Origin: an uncultured Collinsella sp.
Lineage (GTDB): Bacteria > Actinomycetota > Coriobacteriia > Coriobacteriales > Coriobacteriaceae
Reading direction: 5' to 3'
Length of the DNA: 9,970 nucleotides
Assembly: GCA_900544645.1 (NCBI GenBank)
Contig: UQWG01000060.1
Location: 1-9,970 of the forward strand
Made by a program: the position numbers and the translations under genes. This document shows positions 1-4,029 of the stretch, one piece after another. The notes beneath the pieces were generated by a model. That model was given only the letters and a program-made list of their open reading frames with translations. It ran no database searches and was not told the DNA's origin. Numbering within the stretch: the stretch's first letter is position 1; each line of letters opens with the position of its first letter.

Positions 1-71
1 TAGACAAGCACGTGGCTCTGCCCCACCGTGAACGGTATGTATGAGTGCAGCGGCTAGAGACGCGGACGTGT

Positions 72-167
72 ATCGCAAAAAGACCGTGTCCCCAGCTGGC
101 TGCGTGCGATCCAGTCAAGCGGGAACAAAACTGGACCGCACGCAAACAGCTGTAGGACTGCTGCGAT
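72..167. repeat. Large nested inverted repeat (hairpin/cruciform)
   Basis: Positions 93-115 pair with 130-152 at 20 of 23 positions across a 14-nt loop. Outside this, GTCC at 88-91 pairs with GGAC at 155-158, and ATCGCA at 72-77 pairs with TGCGAT at 162-167. The three helices are collinear and nested, giving a folded unit of about 96 nt with small internal loops. No T-run follows on either side, so it is not an ordinary intrinsic terminator. It could be a structured RNA, a remnant of a small palindromic mobile element, or a fold used as single-stranded DNA. The pairing is visible; the function is unknown. Confidence 0.6.
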
Positions 168-391
168 TAGTCATGAAATATCGATTCGAAATAACAGCTT
201 GCACTTAGACAAGAACAAAGTCATTCGATGCGATACGCATGACTACTCGATTGGAGCTCGTGGTTTTTCTAGCACCGCCTTTACGGCCGGATGCCGATCG
301 ACCCTGCACTTTGCGGCTTGCTGGAGCCTTGAGCACAGTCGAACCCATGTAACGTTAACTATCCTAGCACAGCAGGTGGCCCATACGTTTT

Positions 392-521
392 GGGGTGTGT
401 TGAGCAACATATTGTTTATTTGCCGTGGTTATGGGGGATATTGTGCCGTCTTGCACACATTGCCGCAGGTTTATGGGGGTGTGTGGGTTGGCGATCACTG
501 CCTGAGTTGTATTGCAGGGGG
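392..521 (+). repeat. G-runs phased at 42 nt (possible decayed tandem repeat)
   Basis: Four G-runs end at 395, 437, 479 and 521, exactly 42 nt apart. Three of the four are followed by TGTG (396, 480, 522). Between the second and third runs a shared upstream flank, roughly TTGCCGNNGGTT, is also seen with one indel. This could be a strongly diverged 42-bp tandem repeat or chance. The runs are too far apart to form one compact G-quadruplex. Confidence 0.3.
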
Positions 522-789
522 TGTGAATTGCTCAAACTATTAAGTTTGGCTAACAAACTTTGTACAAAACCAGGAAGGTAATTGCGCAACTTTTTGCGAG
601 TGTTGGCGTGGGCGTCGCATTGCGAAGATGCTCATTGCACAATAGACACGCCTGGCTACAGAGTCAATGCATTTTGAGGCAGATTGTTGGGCAACTTTTG
701 GGATGCAGCTAGATGTGGGCGTAAGGTTTATCGGGCGAGGTTGACGATTCCGTCTCCCAGTACGAGGCTCTCAGAAAATAGAGGAGAAT

Positions 790-823
790 AGATATAGAAC
801 ATGCGTTCTATATCTGATAAAAT
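790..823 (+). promoter_or_regulatory. SOS-box-like operator overlapping an extended -10 promoter
   Basis: A perfect inverted repeat with 11-nt arms (790-800 and 805-815) surrounds ATGC. Its core, GAAC-ATGC-GTTC at 797-808, matches the GAAC-N4-GTTC pattern of LexA boxes in Actinobacteria and Firmicutes. Directly after it, TG at 815-816 plus TAAAAT at 818-823 forms an extended -10 element on the plus strand, predicting transcription from about 830. A repressor on the palindrome would block this promoter. The palindrome and promoter match are seen; LexA control is inferred, and another palindrome-binding repressor is possible. Confidence 0.55.
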
Positions 824-869
824 AGGGTCAAAGGTATACGGGCAACGTGAGCCGGTACGGAGGCCCACA

Positions 870-929
870 ATGGTACGTATCGGCGAGATGGATGTTTTAT
901 TCACAGAGACCGTCACTCAGAGCCCTTAG
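870..929 (+). CDS. Possible 19-residue ORF behind the SOS-like promoter
   Basis: GGAGG at 859-863 lies 6 nt before ATG at 870, an excellent Shine-Dalgarno arrangement about 40 nt downstream of the predicted start of transcription. The frame reads MVRIGEMDVLFTETVTQSP and then stops at TAG (927-929). I recognise no family. It could be a small SOS-induced peptide, a leader peptide, or the 5' stub of a damage-inducible gene whose body has been lost. It has no obvious membrane segment, so a TisB-like pore toxin is unlikely. The translation signals are the only support. Confidence 0.3.
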   Translation: MVRIGEMDVLFTETVTQSP

Positions 930-989
930 GCAGGTACGCGCCCCTGCTGGCCGGCACCCATAAAGTTCGGCAGACAATCGAGTATCGAA

Positions 990-1018
990 TTGGACATGCA
1001 TGTGCCCAATGGTTTAAT
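990..1018 (+). promoter_or_regulatory. Weak candidate promoter immediately before the RhuM-Fic gene
   Basis: TTGGAC (990-995), a 17-nt spacer and TTTAAT (1013-1018) preceded by TG at 1010-1011 resemble an extended -10 promoter. Transcription would begin near 1025, inside or after the ribosome binding site at 1021-1024, so the message would be nearly leaderless. That makes this site doubtful. Read-through from the SOS-like promoter at 790-823 is an alternative, since I see no terminator between them. Confidence 0.25.
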
Positions 1019-1031
1019 GTGGAGCGCGAAA

Positions 1032-1967
1032 ATGAATGAAAATCAAATTGTTCTCTTTGAATCCAACGACCGAGAGGTCACGATTCCTGTTGTAATTGAC
1101 AAAGGAAGCGAAACTGTATGGCTGACCCGAAATGAGATGGCAGCTCTGTTTGATAGGGATGTCAAAACAATCGGAAAGCATATCAACAACGCTTTAAAGG
1201 AAGAATTAAGCGACGATGATTCAGTTGTCGCAAAATTTGCGACAACTGCCGCTGACGGCAAAAGATATCAAACTGATCATTACAGCTTAGACATGATATT
1301 GTCCATTGGATACCGCGTTAAATCTCAACGCGGTGTTGAATTCCGTCGCTAGGCAACCAATGCACTCCACAAGTTTATTATTCAAGGACACGTTGAAAAC
1401 GAACGTAGACTCGAGCAACTAGGGACAGTCGCTCAGATTATCGAACGTCTACCCGAGGACCTCGGCTCTCGTGAGATACTCGATATCGTTGAGAGCTATA
1501 TAGATGTCTTTAAACTGCTCGATGAGTACGATCGTGAATCCATTGATCGGCCCAAGGGACAAACTGGGGCATACACACTCGAATACGAGCTCTGTATGAG
1601 ATTGATAGCCCAAATGCGCAGCCGATTTACGAGCGACCTGTTTGGCGTAGAAAAAGATGAGTCCTTCCGCAGCAGTATCTCGGTAATCAACCAGTCGTTT
1701 GGTGGCCAAGACCTTTATCGATCCGTACAGGAAAAAGCAGCAAATCTGTTGTACCTCATCATCAAAAACCATTCATTTCTCGATGGAAACAAGCGAATCG
1801 GATGCAGCCTCTTTCTCTACTATCTAGATCGCAACGGACTGCTTTTTCGCGGCTTAGACAAACGAATCGCAGACAGCACACTTGTTGCTGTTGCGCTCAT
1901 GATTGCTGAGTCGAGACCTGAAGAAAAGGAATCTATGGTCTCTCTGGTTATGAACTTTTTGGAGTAG
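1032..1967 (+). pseudogene. RhuM-family protein with C-terminal Fic/Doc domain, interrupted by an amber codon
   Basis: From ATG 1032 (GGAG at 1021-1024, 7-nt spacer) the frame runs 311 codons, with a single TAG at codon 107 (1350-1352). Before the stop it matches the RhuM virulence-protein domain: a helix-turn-helix-like segment (WLTRNEMAALFDRDVKTIGK), then KFATTAADGKRY and GYRVKSQRGVEFRR. The frame resumes at once with ATNALHKFIIQG; the family normally has Trp (TGG) at the stop position. Codons 247-255, HSFLDGNKR, are a Fic motif (HxFx[D/E]GN[G/K]R) with Ser for the usual Pro and the Lys found in Doc. Fic proteins transfer nucleotide or phosphate groups to targets and often act as toxins. 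The absence of any other lesion suggests recent inactivation, amber readthrough or a base-call error. No antitoxin gene is visible. GC is lower than in the glg genes, consistent with transfer. Confidence 0.85.
1222..1248. repeat. 27-nt perfect palindrome inside the RhuM-Fic gene
   Basis: Two 13-nt arms (1222-1234 and 1236-1248) are exact reverse complements around a single A at 1235. The segment encodes the conserved RhuM stretch SVVAKFATT. A 13-bp perfect arm inside a coding sequence is unusual. It could be an internal operator, a recombination or insertion target, or a by-product of the codons needed for this peptide. Confidence 0.75.
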
Positions 1968-2071
1968 ACAGGACGTCGAAGCACAATCTTCCACTTGGAG
2001 GCAAACATCGATATGGTGGTTTCGAACACGCACAACAGAAGCCAATCCCCAGATGGGAGTCTGAGAGTTTA

Positions 2072-2103
2072 GAAATAAAAAGGCCACTCGATTGAGTGGC
2101 CTT
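2072..2103 (-). terminator. Intrinsic terminator of the tRNA-Ala gene
   Basis: A 9-bp perfect stem, AGGCCACTC (2081-2089) with GAGTGGCCT (2094-2102), closes a 4-nt loop, and A2080-T2103 adds one pair. Reading the minus strand, the 3' arm runs into TTTTATTT (2080-2073), a proper U-tract. It lies 11 nt past the encoded CCA of the tRNA. Reading the plus strand the tail is poor in T, so it would only weakly stop transcripts from the RhuM-Fic side. Confidence 0.85.
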
Positions 2104-2113
2104 GTATTCACGA

Positions 2114-2189
2114 TGGTGGAGACGAGGGGGATCGAACCCCTGACCTCTTGACTGCCAGTCAAGCGCTCTCCCAGCTGAGCTACGCCCCC
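2114..2189 (-). tRNA. tRNA-Ala (anticodon GGC)
   Basis: The 76-nt minus-strand sequence folds into a full cloverleaf: acceptor GGGGGCG/CGTCTCC, D-arm GCTC/GAGC, anticodon stem CTTGA/TCAAG with loop CTGGCAG, variable AGGTC, and T-arm AGGGG-TTCGATC-CCCCT. The anticodon is GGC, which reads GCC and GCU alanine codons. The acceptor carries G3-U70, the hallmark identity pair for alanyl-tRNA synthetase. CCA is encoded at 2114-2116. GCC is very frequent in the neighbouring glg genes. The 3' end faces the low-GC accessory segment, the usual orientation for an element integrated at a tRNA 3' end. Confidence 0.97.
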
Positions 2190-2202
2190 GTGACGAGGAG
2201 AT

Positions 2203-2231
2203 ACTATAGGGGAATGTTTGCGGGGATGCAA
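2203..2231 (-). promoter_or_regulatory. Promoter of tRNA-Ala
   Basis: On the minus strand, TTGCAT (2231-2226), a 17-nt spacer and TATAGT (2208-2203) form a sigma-70-type promoter. The -10 is 5 of 6 to consensus and the -35 is weak. The -10 ends 13 nt before the first tRNA base at 2189, so initiation would fall just upstream of the mature 5' end, leaving a short leader for RNase P. Confidence 0.7.
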
Positions 2232-2284
2232 GGACTTTTTTTGGGCTGTTGCCCTGCCTTACGGGTTTTCCTGGGACGGGGCTG

Positions 2285-2321
2285 AATTGGCTGATTTTGA
2301 CTTCGGCAAAATCAGCCAATT
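2285..2321. terminator. 15-bp perfect hairpin overlapping the thiN stop codon
   Basis: Arms 2285-2299 and 2307-2321 are exact reverse complements around a 7-nt loop. It overlaps the TAA stop of thiN (2320-2322). On the plus strand the loop contains CTTCGG, the sequence of the extra-stable UUCG tetraloop, with one bulged A. No T-run follows on either strand, so it is not a textbook intrinsic terminator. It may terminate or protect the 3' end of the HAD-thiN message before the tRNA promoter. Confidence 0.55.
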
Positions 2322-2985
2322 AACCCACCGTCCCGATAAAACCCTCACGCAACAAATACGCTATCGCAGTTCCGACATGGACGGTTATCTTTGCAGTTGA
2401 TCTTACTATGTTGCTAATGCCGGTATCGGCCAACAAACCCAGGGGGCTGTGATCTAGTTCCCACTCTAGGCCGTGCTCGCTAACCTCGGTATTGGAGGCT
2501 ATGGCGATGATGGAAAACGTCTTGCCTTCGGCACCTTCGATGGCCCAGGATTCGCCTCCGTGCAGGATACGGGCCGTGATCTCGTCTTCGGCAATCCAGA
2601 CTGGGGCGCCCTTGTAGCCCGCGAGCAGGCCCAGTACGGAAAGCGCCATGTCCGGACGGCCGCCCGTGACGCAGGTCGCAACCACTTCGGCACCCGGCCA
2701 GCGACGGCGGACGGAATCGAGCGCCAGCGCCAGATCGGTGTAGTCCTTGTACGGGTCGTGGCGCTCAACTTCAAAATCGGTGGCGGCATCGACCAGCGCA
2801 CGACCTGCGTCGCTTACGGTGTCGGCGTCGCCCACGTAGACGTCGCAACCCAGTCCCGCACCCAGCAGCGCGTCGAGCCCGCGGTCCACGGCGACAACGT
2901 GGTCGCACTCCCCTGCCAGATGGCGAAGCAGATCAGCGCTCGCCAGTACCGGCGAGCCGCAAACAACTAATACTTTGCAAGCCAC
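2320..2985 (-). CDS. thiN: Thiamine pyrophosphokinase
   Basis: This 221-residue cytosolic enzyme would transfer pyrophosphate from ATP to thiamine, making the cofactor thiamine diphosphate. Family motifs appear in order: VAVDRG (31-36), GDADT (52-56, GDFDS in most homologues), PYKDYTD (78-84) and TGGRPDMAL (107-115, often TGGRxDH). The acidic residues that bind metal and ATP are kept; Phe-to-Ala in GDFD and His-to-Met after GGR are departures. Length is normal for the family. The start is GTG at 2985, 9 nt after the HAD gene stop, with a GAGGG-like site in the gap, so translational coupling is likely. This spacing also argues for cotranscription with the HAD gene. The assignment rests on motif recognition. 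Confidence 0.88.
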   Translation of the reverse strand: MACKVLVVCGSPVLASADLLRHLAGECDHVVAVDRGLDALLGAGLGCDVYVGDADTVSDAGRALVDAATDFEVERHDPYKDYTDLALALDSVRRRWPGAEVVATCVTGGRPDMALSVLGLLAGYKGAPVWIAEDEITARILHGGESWAIEGAEGKTFSIIAIASNTEVSEHGLEWELDHSPLGLLADTGISNIVRSTAKITVHVGTAIAYLLREGFIGTVG

Positions 2986-2994
2986 GGCCCTCGC

Positions 2995-3684
2995 CTAACC
3001 CTCAAACGAAAGCACGCGGGCCAGGTCCAGGTCCTCATAGTTATCGATAAAGATGTCGCAGTTGGCACGCACCTCGTCGCGCTCCATACGGCCGTGTGGG
3101 TCATAGATGCCCACACGCTTAAATCCTGCGGTGCCGGAGCTCTTAAGTCCAAAGACGGCGTCCTCAAACACCCATGCGCGCTCAAACATGTGCCCATGGC
3201 GCTCCTCCAGGCGGCGCAGCGCCAGCTCGTACACATCGGAAAACTGCTTGGAACGTCCTGCTTCGCCCGTCGTGGTAACAAACTCCATGTAAGCATCGAG
3301 CCCGGCACCAGCGAGTGCGGACTGCACCAGTTCGGCCGGCGTAGACGTAGCCACGCACATGGCAATGCCCGCCGCCTTCGCCTGCTCCAAAAATGCCAGG
3401 AGCCCCTCGCGCGGCGGCACCTTAGAGTACCCATCGATCAGAATGTCGCTCAGCTCACGGTAGAGCTCCTCGCCATTCGCGCCAATGCCCCAGGTGTCGT
3501 GGTAGGCCTGGCATTCGTCCTCCAGCGACAGGTGCTCAAATTGGGCAAAGTCATCCACGGTCACGTCAATCCCGTGACGGTGCAATAACTCTGGCTGAGC
3601 ATAAGCCCAAACGGGGGTGCTATTAACTAGCGTGCCGTCGCAATCGAAAATAAAAGCAACCTTGGGAGCGGCGGTATGGGACAT
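2995..3684 (-). CDS. HAD-superfamily phosphatase/phosphomutase (subfamily I, alpha-helical cap)
   Basis: The 229-residue protein has all four HAD motifs: FDCDGT (13-18, Asp14 nucleophile and Asp16), VATST (111-115), Lys146 in GRSKQF, and FEDA (173-176) for Mg2+. An alpha-helical cap lies between motifs I and II (about 20-95). Such proteins hydrolyse small phosphate esters or, as beta-phosphoglucomutase, isomerise sugar phosphates; the substrate cannot be read here. I chose ATG 3684 because AAAGG (3696-3692) sits 7 nt upstream; an in-frame TTG 21 nt earlier lacks a site. It is first in a probable operon with thiN and divergent from glgB across shared repeats, so a role in sugar-phosphate or thiamine-phosphate metabolism is possible but inferred. 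No signal peptide, so cytosolic. Confidence 0.85.
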   Translation of the reverse strand: MSHTAAPKVAFIFDCDGTLVNSTPVWAYAQPELLHRHGIDVTVDDFAQFEHLSLEDECQAYHDTWGIGANGEELYRELSDILIDGYSKVPPREGLLAFLEQAKAAGIAMCVATSTPAELVQSALAGAGLDAYMEFVTTTGEAGRSKQFSDVYELALRRLEERHGHMFERAWVFEDAVFGLKSSGTAGFKRVGIYDPHGRMERDEVRANCDIFIDNYEDLDLARVLSFEG

Positions 3685-3751
3685 AAACGAACCTTTCGAT
3701 ATCAAATGGTAAACATCCTGCTAAAAACGTTTTACCAACGTCAGCCTAACA

Positions 3752-3782
3752 ATTTTGAAACCCAAATTGGTAAAACTGTCAA
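3752..3782 (-). promoter_or_regulatory. Candidate promoter for the HAD-thiN operon
   Basis: On the minus strand a perfect TTGACA (3782-3777) lies within the inverted repeat at 3768-3793. The -10 is less clear: CAAAAT at 3757-3752 has a 19-nt spacer, while TTCAAA at 3759-3754 has 17 nt but fewer matches. Transcription would start near 3745, leaving about 60 nt of leader containing further half-sites. A protein on the inverted repeat would cover the -35. Confidence 0.5.
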
Positions 3783-3787
3783 GAGTT

Positions 3788-3817
3788 TTACCACGGCAAT
3801 TCTGCCAGTGGTATAAA
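3788..3817 (+). promoter_or_regulatory. Candidate promoter for the glgB-glgP-glgC operon
   Basis: TATAAA (3812-3817), preceded by TGG (3809-3811), forms an extended -10 element; TTACCA (3788-3793) is a -35 at 18 nt spacing. The -35 is the end of the inverted repeat, so the same bound protein would affect this and the divergent promoter. Predicted initiation near 3824 implies a leader of about 200 nt before glgB. Confidence 0.55.
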
Positions 3818-3823
3818 CATGTC

Positions 3824-4029
3824 GCTTACCGATTAAACGCCCCCGCAAATCCGCTTTCGTCCATAAAACTAACGCACAGGTGTTATCGTAGTTTCTGCCG
3901 AAAGTTCCACCGAGCACGCGAGGTGGAACGAATCACAGAAACTTCGCCGTCCCTTCGATTCGTGCAGCCTTGGACCTTTCGCATCTAGTCACCAAGGCAA
4001 CACGCTGCCGCGTCATGATGGGATCAAAC
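3824..4029 (+). promoter_or_regulatory. Structured 5' leader of glgB
   Basis: No gene occupies this stretch. It holds a two-tier hairpin with stems 3890-3897/3936-3943 and 3904-3911/3922-3929 (8 perfect pairs each), an alternative 7-bp stem 3928-3934/3957-3963 that competes with it at one edge, a 7-bp stem 3967-3973/3992-3998, and a small ACGC/GCGT hairpin (4002-4013). Mutually exclusive stems followed by hairpins near the start codon resemble a leader that senses a signal, but no T-run marks a terminator, and I do not recognise a known riboswitch. Leader extent depends on the predicted promoter. Confidence 0.45.

Larger units (their letters stand above)
1..780. other. Stretch without a supportable gene
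   Basis: I find no reading frame here with a convincing start, ribosome binding site and recognisable protein. The longest open frame (199-543, 114 codons) begins at TTG with no Shine-Dalgarno sequence and encodes a cysteine-rich peptide unlike any family I know. Base composition is close to 50% GC, lower than the glycogen genes. The stretch does contain a nested hairpin (72-167) and G-runs at an exact 42-nt interval (392-521), listed separately. It may be decayed mobile DNA or an intergenic region with unrecognised RNA. A 13-codon tail in frame 3 (3-44) could be the end of a gene lying to the left, but nothing confirms this. Confidence 0.5.
3707..3818. promoter_or_regulatory. Cluster of TGGTAAAAC half-sites (probable operators)
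   Basis: The motif TGGTAAAAC or its complement recurs at 3707-3714 (TGGTAAAC), 3719-3728 (variant TGCTAAAAAC), 3729-3737 (reverse), 3768-3776 (forward), 3785-3793 (reverse) and 3809-3818 (TGGTATAAAC variant). The pair at 3768-3777/3784-3793 is a perfect 10-bp inverted repeat with a 6-nt spacer. AAAACGTTTT at 3724-3733 is a short CG-centred palindrome of the kind bound by LacI-family sugar regulators. The repeats are seen; the identity of the regulator is inferred. Confidence 0.65.

Noticed and set aside
3..44. Possible 13-codon C-terminal end of a gene entering from the left (DKHVALPHRERYV)
   Set aside because: Too short to assign or to distinguish from a chance open frame.
199..543. 114-codon plus-strand open frame
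   Set aside because: TTG start without a ribosome binding site, cysteine-rich, no family resemblance. I treat it as non-coding, though its 14-residue periodicity is noted among the findings.
728..916. 62-codon minus-strand open frame
   Set aside because: It runs through the SOS-like palindrome, shows no ribosome binding site I could identify and no recognisable domain.
1449..2319. Minus-strand open frames overlapping the Fic domain and the tRNA
   Set aside because: They cross the tRNA-Ala gene and its terminator or oppose the Fic coding frame, whose motif and family match are clear.
2473..3588. Plus-strand open frames opposite thiN and the HAD gene
   Set aside because: The minus-strand proteins carry all expected family motifs; the opposite frames have none.
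3970..4029. TTG 3970 or ATG 4015/4018 as the glgB start
   Set aside because: None has a convincing Shine-Dalgarno sequence, and TTG 3970 lies inside a leader hairpin. GTG 4030 has GGGA at 6 nt. The ATG starts remain possible.
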